This document shows positions 32,445 through 43,078 of a stretch of DNA of 64,000 nucleotides, piece after piece. The DNA comes from Diadema setosum (taxonomy: Eukaryota; Echinodermata; Echinoidea; Diadematoida; Diadematidae): contig CM067064.1 in NCBI GenBank assembly GCA_033980235.1, forward strand, positions 980,501-1,044,500, written 5' to 3'. Position numbers and translations under genes: made by a program. Under the pieces are notes generated by a model that did not search any database, was not told the DNA's origin, and worked only from the letters and a program-made list of their open reading frames with translations. Position 1 is the stretch's first letter; each line of letters begins with the position of its first letter.

Positions 32445-32996
32445 CTAGACCCGCCTCAGATCACTGGTGGGCCGCTCCTGGTCATCCTCTTCATAGCCTT
32501 TGCTGTCATCGTCCTCACTGTCGTCTCCCTCGCTATCGTCTCCCTTATCCTCATTTTCGCTGACCATATCCGGGGTTGCAGGGACGGAGTGGTCACCGTC
32601 ACTTTCTGCCACATCCCCTTCCTCCTCCAGCTGTTTCATCATACTCAGCAGCTTGCCCGTTGGGGTACCCGGCGTGCTAGCTGCTATGGGAGTGGCTACA
32701 TCCTCGATGGTCTCTTGACGTCTGGGGACGGGTGTATTTCGAGGGCGTCACTGATGTTTGAACATCACGTTGTCCATCCTGATGTTCATCTCGTCGACAC
32801 CTCTCATGGTGATGCCGTTCTTTAATATGGGCCTGTAAGTTATCCTTTCTTTAATAGCACCGATGGCAGGTTTGGCATTCGTAGGTACACCGGTTGCGGT
32901 GCTCTACCGCGACGTGGCGGTCCAGACTCCGTTTATGGCGGAAATACTCACCACAGGTATAACACTTGAGGGTGTTTCTAGATGGACCCATTCCTG
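32445..32996 (-). pseudogene. C2H2 zinc-finger plus acidic-tail ORF downstream of integrase
   Basis: From an ATG at 32996 (minus) the frame reads MGPSRNTLKCYTCGEYF..., with a first finger C-x2-C-x12-H-x4-H (CYTC...HVAVEH) and a second of the same spacing (CQTC...HIKERH). A TAA interrupts the second finger, and a frame change near 32690 is needed to reach the C-terminal part (residues ...KLLSMMKQLEEEGDVAESDG, then a run of Asp/Glu/Ser). That tail ends at TAG 32445. The frame follows integrase on the same strand. Most gypsy elements have no such ORF; when a third ORF exists it is usually env-like. No signal peptide or membrane segment is visible here. A DNA- or RNA-binding role is inferred from the fingers only. 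Confidence 0.7.
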
Positions 32997-33080
32997 TAGG
33001 TAATACAAAATGGCATGGTGATAATCATTGCTTTGGACCAATACAATCAAACTCTAATACCACACTATCAATCACATTTT

Positions 33081-34463
33081 TCACAACGGGTAGCGTTGGA
33101 GTATTTTCCTGATTCTTGGGGGGTTTCTCCGAAGAGGTGTTTTCAAAGATGGAGCAGGGGATATGGGTTGGTTCGGAGTGTGACCGTTTCTTGGGGTACT
33201 CGCTGCTTTTGGGGCATCCTGCACTGGCTCGTGGCCTTCCTCGGACTCCACCCAATCTGCACTTTCCTCCCTTTCTGTTCTGATGGGTCGAAGTGGGGAG
33301 CTGCTCCCCATTCCAAGATCCTCCACACCGTCCGTATGTTCGGCTGAGGGTTCCAACCAAGAGGGGATGGTCTCTCCCTGGTATGGTTTCAGTTTGTCTG
33401 CATGGACTACCATCATTTTATCATTCCGTTCCTTTTGGATTCGGAAGGTCACTTCGGAGAGCTTATGTGTGATGAGGAATGGTCCCTGCAATTTTCTTTG
33501 CAGTTTTGGTGTAAGGCTTTTTGTTCTGGCCGGGTTGAAGTACCATACGAAGCGACCGACCTCAAGATTAGCTCGTTCAGCTGCCCTGTCATATGTGTCT
33601 TTCTGACGTCTGGCACTCTCTTTGTGGTTCAACTGTGCTCGCTCATGAGCGAACCTCATGCGTTCCCGAAGTGTCTCCACATAATCAGATCCCAGTGGAT
33701 TGTCGATGTGTATCTCTTGATGCGGGGTTGCTGTGGTTAGGTCAAGGGGTAAGCGAACTTCTCGCTCAAGCATCATCATGCTTGGTGTCTCACCGGTGGA
33801 TTCCTGAGGTGCAGAGCGGTATGCAAAAAGGGCAAGGGGAAGTTTGGAATCCCAGTCCTGCTGTCGCCGCTGCGGTTCGATCATTATGGATACCATAGTG
33901 ATGAAGGTGGGGTTGAACCTCTCGATGAGTCCGTCCAATTTGGGATTGTAAGGGGTGGTGCGTGTCTTCTTGATCCCCAGCAGGCTGCACATTTCTGTGA
34001 ACACCTGAGACTCGAAGTTACGTCCTTGATCTGAATGCAAGGAGATCGGCACACCGAAGCAACACACAAACTCTCCGACAAACTTTTCTGCTACCACCTC
34101 TGCCGTTTGGTCGGCAATTGGGTACGCCTCCATCCATTTGGAGAAATAGTCCCCAACAACAAGTATATACTTGTTCCCCCGCTCCGTTTCTGGGAGGGGT
34201 CCAACGATGTCAAGGGCAACTCTCTCCATGGGCATACCTACTGGTTTTTGCTGGAGCGGTGCTCTCCTTGAACGTGGAGGAGAGTTCTTACTGGCACAGA
34301 CATTGCACATTCTAACGATGGACCGAATACCTGCGTCCATCCCTGGCCAGTAAAACCTCGCTCCGACCTTTGAGATCGTCTTGTTCATACCAAGATGCCC
34401 ACTAGTTGCACCCCCGTGGAGTTCCGTTACCACTCTCTTCCGGTGCTTATCTGGTAGAACCAC
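33081..34463 (-). CDS. integrase domain of the second gypsy Pol
   Basis: About 460 codons. HHCC zinc domain with H16, H23, C53 and C56. Catalytic core D85 (ALDIVGPLP), D145 (SDQGRNF) and E181 with the expected 35-residue gap. About residues 300-345 are the GPF-type C-terminal domain (LQGPFLITHKL). The C-terminal 100 residues are Pro/Ser-rich. Upstream, the frame is continuous with the RNase H part except for one TGA at about 34500-34502, so this is the 3' part of a broken polyprotein. The integrase itself is intact, but without the complete Pol it is not expected to act. Confidence 0.88.
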   Translation of the reverse strand: MVLPDKHRKRVVTELHGGATSGHLGMNKTISKVGARFYWPGMDAGIRSIVRMCNVCASKNSPPRSRRAPLQQKPVGMPMERVALDIVGPLPETERGNKYILVVGDYFSKWMEAYPIADQTAEVVAEKFVGEFVCCFGVPISLHSDQGRNFESQVFTEMCSLLGIKKTRTTPYNPKLDGLIERFNPTFITMVSIMIEPQRRQQDWDSKLPLALFAYRSAPQESTGETPSMMMLEREVRLPLDLTTATPHQEIHIDNPLGSDYVETLRERMRFAHERAQLNHKESARRQKDTYDRAAERANLEVGRFVWYFNPARTKSLTPKLQRKLQGPFLITHKLSEVTFRIQKERNDKMMVVHADKLKPYQGETIPSWLEPSAEHTDGVEDLGMGSSSPLRPIRTEREESADWVESEEGHEPVQDAPKAASTPRNGHTPNQPISPAPSLKTPLRRNPPRIRKILQRYPL

Positions 34464-34502
34464 ATGCCACTTTATCTCATCTCCACTGTCCGATTCCCAC
34501 CT

Positions 34503-35165
34503 TCAGCACAAGACTCCCTGCTGTACTTCTAGCTGATCCCAGATCCGCCAATATGTCTTCTCGGTGCTTGACTTGCCCTCCATTTCAGACCAACTAGATC
34601 TTTCTTCTGAGGCCTCTTTCCTGTCCATCACCCACCGCATGGATGCTTCCTCCCGTTGGGCTTGACCCATATCAGCCAACGCTATGGAGGGTTCCATGGT
34701 CACTGCATTTACCTTCACCTCGGCTCCCGTGGCGTCACTGCTGTCTTTTGAGGTCCCATCCTTGGTTCTGGACGCCTTGTCCTCTGTCCTTGGTTCCTGG
34801 TTCTCAACTGTTTGTTCCTTGTCCTCGGCACATTTACACTGAGAACAGGGTCCACACCTCCTCCTGGAAAGTCCGTCTGCATTTCCGTGAGATCGTCCTG
34901 CTCGGTGAACAATGTTGATATCGTACTCGGATATTATCTGTAGCCAGCGGGCCATCTGGCCCTGTGGGTCCTTGAAGTTTAGAAGCCACCTAAGGGCTCC
35001 ATGATCGGTTCTAACGGTGATCTTGCTGCCATACAGATAGGGGCAGAACTGCTTTAGGAAGGCCACTACTGCAAGTAACTCCTTCCTAGTTACGCAGTAG
35101 TTCCTCTCTGGCTTGGACAAGGTTCGGCTTGAATAGGCGATAATCCTGAGACAGCACCGCACCAA
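34503..35165 (-). pseudogene. RNase H domain and linker of the second gypsy Pol
   Basis: Contains SSRTLSKPERNYCVTRKELL and VRTDHGALRWLLNFKDPQGQ, hallmarks of Ty3/gypsy RNase H, then a linker rich in Lys/Glu/Thr ending in a TGA that separates it from integrase in the same frame. It is out of frame with the preceding RT segment (frameshift near 35145). Confidence 0.85.
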
Positions 35166-35976
35166 TTCCTACATTGCTGGCGTCAGTGTCGAGGATGTAT
35201 GGCTTGGCAGGATCTGGAAATCTGAGAAGTTGGAAAGATGTCTCGCATTCCTCAGTCCATTGAAACTGGTGTCCTTTCTCCTGGTGGAGAGGGCGAGCAA
35301 CGTGGGAAAAACCTTCAATGAATCTACGGTAATAGGAGGTAAGTCCCAAGAAACTCTGCACCTCCTTCACACATGACGGTGTAGGCCAGTCTCGCACCAC
35401 TTGAATCTTCTCTGGATCAGTGGACACTCCTTCTGAGGACACTACATGTCCGAGGTACACAACACTCCGCTTGAAGAGGGAACGCTTCTTTGGCTTCAAC
35501 TTGAGTCCTGCAGCTCTAAAGCGCTGAAACACTGTAGCCAGGCGAGTGAGCTCTTCTTCTATGGTCCTTGCAAAGACAATTACATCGTCCAAGTAGACCA
35601 GTAGGGTGTCCCAGTGGAGACCTTACAGCACACGTTCCATGAGTCGCTCAAATGTTGGTGGTGCATTTGACAATCCAAAGGGCATCACTTTCCAGCAATA
35701 TAGCCCTCCCCGAACTACAAATGCTGATTTCTTTTGAGCGTCCTCGTCAAGCCCCACCTGCCAGTAACCTGACACAAGATCCAGGGTCGAAAACCACTTT
35801 GCTCCTGCCAAAGCATCAAGAGACTCGTCAATCCTCGCGATGGGGTAGGCATCCTTTATGATCAGGTGGTTGAGACGACGATAGTCCACGCAGAATCTCT
35901 TCGTGCCATCTTTCTTTCGCACGAGGACCACGTTTGAAGCCCATGGGCTGTCTGAAGGTTCTATCCCATTTTTCAA
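35086..35976 (-). pseudogene. reverse transcriptase domain of the second gypsy Pol
   Basis: Residues FCVDYRRLNHLIIKDAYPIA, TLDLVSGYWQVGL and MPFGLSNAPPTFERLME are conserved RT blocks. An in-frame TAA at 35623-35625 follows MERVL, and reading continues in the same frame to the active-site YLDD (about 35585-35600), then the thumb and connection (GLTSYYRRFI). The frame is lost near 35145. The N-terminal part before 35976 is frameshifted as well (start near 36055). Confidence 0.9.
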
Positions 35977-36300
35977 CAGCTTCTTGACCTGTTGTTCTAC
36001 CTCCTCCTGTTCCTTCAGAGGAAACCTCCTGGGACGCTCTTTGGAGAAGCATCACCGGTGTTGATTGAGTGCTGGACTAGATTTGTGGATCCAATGTCGT
36101 CTTCATTCTTGGCGAACACATCTTGAAACTCACACTCATCTTGAAGGGACGTCACAAGCGTTTCTGCCGACCTTGGGCTCACCCACTACTTCAATGTCAT
36201 CCGGGTCTAATGGGATGAAATAGCCGGCAGCTGTACCCTTCTTTACAATGCATTTTTTCTGTCCTGGGTTGAACACTCAAATTGGCAGGGAACTGTCTTC

Positions 36301-36813
36301 CTATGAGGCAACTACTCTTGCAACCAAAACTCCCTTCTTTAGGAGCTCGCTCCCGTCCCCTGCTTCTAGGAGTCCAATGTCCATCCCTTTGACCTCTCCA
36401 TGCACAGTACCTTGGATCAAAGCTTCATGGCCAGGGGGAATACGTGTTGTAGAGCTAACTACAACACTTCTGCACAGATTACTACCCCATCTATCTCTGC
36501 AACGTATTTGTTCACCATTTATATCCAAGTTCAGTTTCTCAAGGTCGATCTTTGCCTTTGTTGAAGTCAAGAAATCCATCCCAAGTATTCCCTTGAGTCG
36601 ACCCGTGTCTCCAAATACTACTCGAGTTGAGCATACTGTCCTCCCAATTCGAATGTCCAATACTGCACTGCCTATGGTCTCCATCCTGCTGCCATCTGCA
36701 TTGCAAACGTTAGTTTCTTGGTCGGTCAGCTGTGGTCTCTTCTCCGCTGGAATGCGGTAATACGTCGCACATGATAGGATTGTGTCGGTTGCCCCTGTGT
36801 CTACCAGGAGCAA
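36301..36813 (-). pseudogene. aspartic protease domain of the second gypsy element
   Basis: LLVDTGATDTILS holds the active-site DTG. ILGMDFL is the matching ILG motif near residue 97. The frame ends at TAG 36301, followed by a short decayed spacer before RT. It is offset by one base from the zinc-knuckle frame upstream; a run of six G near 36855 is the likely place of the shift. Confidence 0.85.
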
Positions 36814-36832
36814 GGTGTCAACACCTCGTATG

Positions 36833-37919
36833 TCAGCGTTGATGTAGAGTCCCCCCTGTGTGTTTCTGCTCTGTCGATGTGGTACACTTTGAATTTCTGC
36901 TGATGATCGAGGTGAGGTGATTTCCGTTGGAGGGACGGCTACTGTCTTTCGGTTTGGCTCTGCCCCTTTTTCTCTGTTGTGAGCCTTCCCTCGGGCTCCA
37001 GGGTTGGCCGAGCCTCGTTTCCCGCATCCTTTGTCTTGTCTTTAGTGGGCAGTTGCGTGCGAAATGACCAATCTCGTGGCAATTATAGCACTCGCTGCTC
37101 CTCTCACTTGCTCTTCGTCGTTGGAATTCTGATTTCCCTGTACTAGCTGCTCCTTGCCCTCTTGTATGGCGTTCCAGTGCTCCCTTAACCTTCATTAATT
37201 CTGCCATCATTTCAGAGAGGACATCCGTCTTTTGTCTATCATCTGCTACTCTGGCATACTTCACATAGTTCCTGCTCTTTCCGCTTCTCTGCTCTTCCAG
37301 TCTTAGAAAATTCTCTGTAGCAAGAGCTGCCTGTATCGCCTCATCCATTGATGCAGGCCTTGCGCGGAACACTCCCTCCCGGATTGTTTGTTCTTCAATT
37401 GCTTCAGCGAAGTGGATCCTGGCCAGACGATCCTAAGCCTCTTCAGACAATTCTGGATATGCCAGTGTTGACATGTCACGGACTGCTTGCCCAAGTTCCT
37501 GCAGTGTCTCCTTGGGTCCTTGCCTTTTGAAGCGCAGTTCAAGCAAGTAATTCTCTGCCAACTGACCCGGTCCAAACCTTTTTTCTAGAAGACCTAGCAG
37601 TTCTTTGAAGGTGATCTGAGGGACATCACCGGGCTGAGTGCCAAGTGCCTTTAGAGCTGGCCCTCGAAGGCTTGCTGCAAGGAAACCCTTGGCCTCTTCG
37701 TCACTCCAGCGGTTTGCCAGTTTGCATGCCTCAAAATGTGTTTCTGTAGTCTCTCCATGCTGTCTTCCCCTCAAACTTTTCAGGCATGATGTTTGGCTTG
37801 GATAATTTTGGCTGTGTCTGGCTGTATTGTCCTACCAAAGCAGGATAAGGCTGCCGTCCACAATCCTCTTCTGTTGGAGCTCCTAGAGGAAATGGGTGGC
37901 TCTTGTCTGCTCTTCCCAT
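36833..37919 (-). pseudogene. Gag core and CCHC zinc knuckle of the second gypsy element
   Basis: In order: IMPEKFEGKTAWRDY, a capsid-like helical region (ANRWSDEEAKGFLAASLRG), then a TAG at about 37430-37432, DEAIQAALATENFLRLEEQ, and a zinc knuckle CYNCHEIGHFARNC (C-x2-C-x4-H-x4-C). A frameshift lies near 37740 between the first and second pieces. Confidence 0.82.
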
Positions 37920-38052
37920 CAGTTCTGTCCGAGTGAAGATGCTACTTCCCTTATCCTTCTGTGGGTTCCTTTCATCCCGTCGATCCTGCTCCTCTTAGAT
38001 GTGTGCTCTGTGGTTGATGTTAACTTAGGAGTCGAATTCGATGTAAACGAGT

Positions 38053-38397
38053 TCACGTTGTCTGCCGGGAGATTATCTTCGTGTATAGTACCATGTGGCC
38101 ATGCTGTGATCGTCGTATGCTTGGTGGAGGAGACTCTCTGCCTGTTCCTTGGTGGACTTCCATTGAAACACTACGGGGCACCCATTCACTTTCTTCCTTG
38201 CCCATCTCCGTTCTAGGCGATGACGTGAAGGCTTCACCCTTGGCCTTCATTTGTTCTAGTTGAAGTTTAAGCAGACGATTTTGTTCCATCAGCAGGCCAT
38301 TAGCAATCCGTGATTCCCGGAGGCCCTCATCCGTCTGCTGTAGCTGTGAAGTCAGTATACTGAGTTCATCCTCGAGTGTGAGGCCTTTTGCTGCCAT
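38053..38397 (-). pseudogene. N-terminal part of Gag, second gypsy element
   Basis: The start MAAKGLTLEDELSILTSQLQ is followed by a heptad-like coiled coil (residues about 8-50) and a Ser/Arg-rich stretch. It stops at 38053, about 130 bases before the next Gag piece, so frame continuity is lost. Confidence 0.6.
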
Positions 38398-38659
38398 ATT
38401 TTCTCTTTTTTTAAACTCCCTTGAATAATGATTCGCTAGTGTAAACAATCTTCTGTGTTGATTGTATCTATGTGCAATATTTCTTTTCTTTATTTGTTTG
38501 TGGGTTTATCGTCTGATAAATCTTTCACAACTTCACCACCTGTGCCGTAAATCGACCATGGAAAAAGTGCAAACAAAATATCTGCATTCAGCACACACTC
38601 TGTGGTTGGCGCAACTTTTTGAACAATTTCACGGAGGTGGCATGAGTAGCTGTAGTCAC

Positions 38660-39440
38660 AGGAGAAGGTGTTGAGCCGATGGCTTTTTAGGTGAAGGCGA
38701 TTGTTTCTTTTGTTTGCAGGTGATTGTATGTAGGCGCTATACTTTCTGTGCCCGTAGGTGAAGACGATTTTATTTCTCCTCAGTGTCGGCAAGCGAAGGC
38801 GCCACCCACTGGCTGAGTAGGTGAAGGCGAAATCTCCAACGGTTTGTGTGAGTGTGTGTATGGCGATAGGCGAAGGCGCTGTTCGTAGGTGAAGGCGATC
38901 CCAGGGCGTGAGTGTGTCGATTGATGAAGGCACTGTTCACTGTGTTCGTAGGGGCAGGCGATCCTACGGTTTGTGTGTGTGTGTGTGTGTGGCGATAGGC
39001 GAAGGCGAAGGCGCTGTTTAGGTGCGTAGGTGCAGGCGATCCTGCAGTTCATGAGTATGTGTGTGTGGCGAGGGCGAAGGCGCTACTTATATGCGTAGGT
39101 GAAGGCAATTCCAGTGCGCAAGTGTGTCGAATGACGAAGGCGCTGTTCGTAGGTGCAGGCGATTCTACGGTTTGTGTGTGTGTGTAGCAAGAGGCGAAGG
39201 CGCTGTGTAGGTGGGTAGGTGCAGGCGATCCTACGGTTTGTGTGTGTGGCGATAGGCGAAGGCGCTGTTTAGGTGCATAGGTGAAGGCGATTCTATGGTT
39301 TGTGTGTGTGTGTGACGATATGCGAAGGCGCTGTTTAGATGCATAGGTGAAGGTGACCCTTTGTTGACCCTTTGTTGGCGCGTCTGTGTTTCTAGGCGAA
39401 GGCACGCGCCAGGCGAACAATTGTCTGGGTTCGGTTTACG
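38660..39440 (-). repeat. minisatellite in the leader of the second gypsy element
   Basis: About eight units of 55-75 bp built on GGCGAAGGCGCTGTTTAGGT and GCGATCCTACGGTTTGTGTG (plus strand), with short GT runs between. It lies between the primer site and Gag. The His/Thr- and Pro-rich minus frames here are repeat artefacts. Confidence 0.88.
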
Positions 39441-39630
39441 AGGGCAGTTTCTCACCATAAATCATGTAGGCGTTCTTCCTCTCTCTCTCCCTCTCTCGGT
39501 CTAGCGAGTGGGGCAGCTCTAGCGCTGCGAACCCTCTTCTTGTTGTGGACGATAAATCGGTATTGTTGGTAATTGGTACCTCGACCTCCCGAAATGATAA
39601 AAACATCACTTTCTACTCAATGTGACTTCG

Positions 39631-39649
39631 ATCCCATACGCTGCCACCA
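39631..39649 (-). promoter_or_regulatory. primer binding site of the second gypsy element, tRNA-Leu-like
   Basis: On the minus strand TGGTGGCAGCGTATGGGAT lies two bases inside the 5' LTR. From memory it pairs with the 3' end of an animal tRNA-Leu (AAG), ending CGCTGCCACCA, with a small mismatch after the first 11 bases. Confidence 0.5.
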
Positions 39650-39651
39650 AA

Positions 39652-40072
39652 TGTAACGGGACCACTCTCGCTCACGACCACTCCTTCGAACAGGGTTCAG
39701 AAATGCACTCTCTAAACAGGACAGCTGATCTCACGATTTCCTTTAAAATTACAAAATGACCGAAGCCTTTATTGAAAGGTGAAATTGACTTTATACTCAA
39801 CAATTGGCGTTCACAATTCTGTCTGCCCGGACCGCACTTGGTTACTTCTATAAACTGCGCCTAGCCACGCCTTCTTCAAATCTCGCCACCGGTTCCGGCC
39901 CTCCGCTTCTCCCCCAAACACTCTGCCACGTTCACTTGCCCCCCTCCCTTTTATACCCAGAGCCCATGCTGTGCTCGTGCCCTACGGGCGTGCGTCATTT
40001 GTGGCGCACGCACATTTACATTAACTTCTATTTGAATGATTCTCGCATAGTCTTATATCCCATTCCGTGACA
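39652..40072 (-). repeat. 5' LTR of the second gypsy element
   Basis: On the minus strand TATAAAAG (39955-39948) is a candidate promoter and AATAAA (39773-39768) a polyadenylation signal. It is 421 bp against 427 for the other LTR. Confidence 0.9.
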
Positions 40073-40325
40073 ATATTTTGCCAATTTTGTGAAAATGTAA
40101 TCACACATTGTCCACATGTACTATAGACCTATTAGGAGAATCATGCATTATGGCGGAGGCATACCAGTCGCCATAGCGACATTTCTAGTTTAACACTATT
40201 ATAGTGCTGTATTTTTAACATTTTCAAAAAGGGTAAAACAACATTTAAGATGCTGTCACTCCTCGCCCCTATTTAAAATGGTTAATCTAGCACTGAAAAG
40301 GGTGCATCCAACAATTTATTTTTAA

Positions 40326-40699
40326 AGGTAAAGCAAACCCCAAAAATATACAGAAAATTCAACAAAAATTCACTTTTCTAGCATTATGAAAGAGCACTTG
40401 ACTAACCGCTTTCAGAAAGCAGGGGGAATAATTGCTACCCTTAACATATGTCAGTATAAAGTTGGTGGAATTTGTAATTTTCATGAAAAATGAATTTTTG
40501 TGGATTTTTCTTTATATTTTTGTCCACTCATACGTCATAACCTCTAGTAGTCTCCTCATCCAGCGGTTCCAACACCAACACTTTAAAAATTCGTAACTAT
40601 TGCATCAATTGTCCGATTTTCCTCAAACTTTCACTGATATGTTCTACTAATGTTGCTGCTTTTACTCAAGCCACATTGCTCTTTGGGTTTGGGTTCCCT
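40326..40699. mobile_element. TTAA-flanked MITE, relative of 4197-4757
   Basis: Flanked by TTAA at 40322-40325 and 40700-40703. It shares CTTTCAGAAAGCAGGGG, CTTAACATATGT, GTAGTCT, AATTGTCCGATTT and AAACTTTCACTGATATGTTC with 4197-4757, but is shorter. Confidence 0.7.
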
Positions 40700-40703
40700 T
40701 TAA

Positions 40704-41383
40704 GAGTGTACGGTCATGACATCTGTTCAGTTACTGTTAAAGACAGCAGGCACCTTGTAGGTTTAGCGTGAAGTTTTCACGTCTTCACTTGTGGTAACAC
40801 ATGGGACTTGTACATACAGTCCGATGTGTAGGAAATACCTGTAGACACTGGGGTTCCGTCAGACACTTCTCACACGATCACTTTTTGCTTCTTCTGAATA
40901 CTAGACGGTTTCTTTTCCAACGAGAAAAGCTTTCCTTCTCTACGCTTTATACTTTCCACTATTTCAGCTGGGTATGGTTTCTTCTCTCCTCTCTGCAGGC
41001 TGATTTTTAGTAAGTCAGGGCTGCCAACATTGGAAACTAGTTGAGAGTGAGACTCCCATAGGCCAATGCTATAATTTAGGAGTCAAAATGAGTGAGATCA
41101 ATAGAAATGCGTGCAAATGAAATAAAGTTTTAGAATGAGAAAGGACCAAAATGTGTGAGTCTCACGCTCAATGCGTGAGAGTTGGCAGCCTTGGTATTAA
41201 AGGAAAGAGTGTCTCCCGTCTCCAATCTCGCATTACAGTTAAGATTCAAAAGTATAAATGTTGGCTTCACCATGAGTGAACATACATTTGTGATACCAAA
41301 CAATTGTACATGTAATTCAAATATACACTTATATCTCCATGACTAATAACAAAAATACACAGCAAAGTGATTTAAATCCTTTG
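40704..41383. other. no recognisable feature
   Basis: Includes a repeated phrase around GTGAGACTCCCATAGG and GTGAGTCTCACGCTC (41045-41175), possibly a decayed MITE. No exon found. Confidence 0.3.
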
Positions 41384-42648
41384 GGGCAATTCCACGGTAA
41401 CTCGCGTTACAAATAATGGGTACATTTATGGGATAATGTGCCAATAGCTTTGTAATTGGAAGGATCCACAAGTTACTTTTTTCATCATTGGTTAAGTAGA
41501 CATACACCAACTAAATGAATCCAAAAAGAAAAATAAAGGACAAACATGTTGGGATTCTTGAATCATTTAATTTTGGTAACTCGCGTTACACAAAAAGGAC
41601 ATGGTCAATTCTATAAAGGCCTCTTTTTGGAAAGTCTGCTCATACTAGACAATCCTGATAAAAGTTTTCCTACCTTGAATTGATAGTGGGTTAGGACTCA
41701 TGAATTAACACTATCAAAGTTGAGTAACAATGACCTGGTAAATTGTAGGGAGCCTTTATATCGGTAACTCGCGTTACATTATGTCCACTAACACAGGGTG
41801 ACACAAATTGATGACATACAACTGTTCTGATGGCACTGAATCTTGTGTTGAATATTTTGAGAGATGCTTAGTACATAGTAAAATGAATAAATGTTAAACA
41901 AATATTTTACTAATCAACCCAATTGATAGAGAAGAATGTGCTTAAGACCAAAAAGAGCTTCACTCCTCAAAGAGACCCTGAATATGTTTCAATATATACC
42001 CAGATGATTTAGGTGTATAAGTACATAATTTTTCAGAGTGTAAAAATGAAAGATGTTGAAATTTTTTTAAAAACAAAACATAAAAGTATCAAACCCTATT
42101 GACAAGTTTATAAAAAAGCCTACAATCTTTCAAAAATTAAAATCCTGTCTTTTTGAAAACTCTAATTTCTTCGCAACTGATTGACAAATAGACCAGTTCG
42201 TAATTCCACTTTGCGCATGAGCAGAAAAAGTTCGTTTGTACCAACAGGCATTTTGGTTTGTAAATTCACTGATATAAGCATCTGTGATGCGATGATTATT
42301 CATGTGATCCTTATCTAAATGATGCTTGCCAGCACATCCACCTGACAGCAAGAATGGTATTTTGCAATACATTAAGGAAATAAGCTGTTACTGCATTCAA
42401 TACAAAACAATGAAATGGATGCTTGCTAAATTATAAACTGATGGGAGTATTCTGATCCCCTGATCCAAAAGTTCATTCTTTTTTTGAACATGAATTCCAT
42501 AAATTGTTATGTCGGGCAAGTTTTATGCATTATGCCCTTTTGAAAAAGAGTGAAGTGCTGAACCAAATGAGAGAAAAGAAAGGTCATTTGTATCAATGTG
42601 TACATGAGCTACAGCAGGTAGCCAGTGCAATTACGAACTGGCTTATTA

Positions 42649-42815
42649 CCCTACATCAACTTAAATAAGCACTCAATTGATCAGTGTTTTAGTAGTAGCC
42701 ATGATAAAAAAAAAAAAGTCATGGGCGTGCATACTCCAGCAGTATTCGAACTAAGACCTCCTGATCTCCGGACGGGCATCATCTCGGAACTAGACCACCG
42801 AACTTCCGCCCGACA
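42649..42815 (-). mobile_element. tRNA-derived SINE, copy A
   Basis: On the minus strand it has an A box (CGGTGGTCTAGTTCCGAG) and a B box (GTTCGAATAC), and a shared 3' part containing AAACACTGATCAATTGAG. Close relative of copy B. Confidence 0.6.
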
Positions 42816-42925
42816 AAAAGTGTTGGTTCTAATCCTTATATCATGCAGCGGGTACTGCATAATTATTCAAATTCATGAAATTCTTTCGTTGAGATGTTAT
42901 TAAATTGCAACTAATTGACAAATTG

Positions 42926-43078
42926 CCCTACATCAACATAATAAAAACTGAATTGATCAGTGTTTTATTAGTAGCCATGATAAAAAATCATGGGCACACA
43001 TACTTGAGCAGGCCGGATTCGAACCCACAACCTCCTGATCTCCGGACAGGCGTCATTTTCACTAGACCACCGAATAAG
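42926..43078 (-). mobile_element. tRNA-derived SINE, copy B
   Basis: On the minus strand TTCGGTGGTCTAGTGAAAAT (A box) and GGGTTCGAATCCGG (B box) form a tRNA-like head, with GGAGATCAGG around the anticodon loop. It shares the 3' part with copy A. Anticodon and stems are imperfect. Confidence 0.6.

Larger units (their letters stand above)
28622..40072 (-). mobile_element. second Ty3/gypsy LTR retrotransposon, decayed, with an inserted DNA transposon
   Basis: LTRs 28622-29048 and 39652-40072, with duplication ATAT (28618-28621 and 40073-40076). All coding parts are on the minus strand in the usual order Gag, protease, RT, RNase H, integrase, then an extra zinc-finger frame. LTRs differ at about 11 positions and three indels over 420 bp (about 97 percent identical), and the frames carry several stops and frameshifts, so this copy is older than the one at 5009. 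A TCGAC transposon (29840-31766) sits in its 3' part. Confidence 0.92.
27596..40192 (+). mobile_element. CCTCCGC repeat, copy 2, split by a gypsy element
   Basis: The left part 27596-28621 has the start hairpin, a short TCCG tract and several GGTCA runs. The right part 40073-40192 ends with GGCGGAGGCATA. Comparison with copy 1 (AATATTTTGCCAATT) shows the break after CAATAT, where the gypsy element at 28622-40072 inserted. Confidence 0.85.

Noticed and set aside
32280..32825. 181-codon plus-strand frame
   Set aside because: It is antisense to the zinc-finger/acidic frame of the gypsy element, whose minus-strand reading gives canonical C2H2 fingers.
38490..39458. His/Thr- and Pro-rich minus frames
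   Set aside because: They translate the leader minisatellite of the gypsy element and its GT runs.
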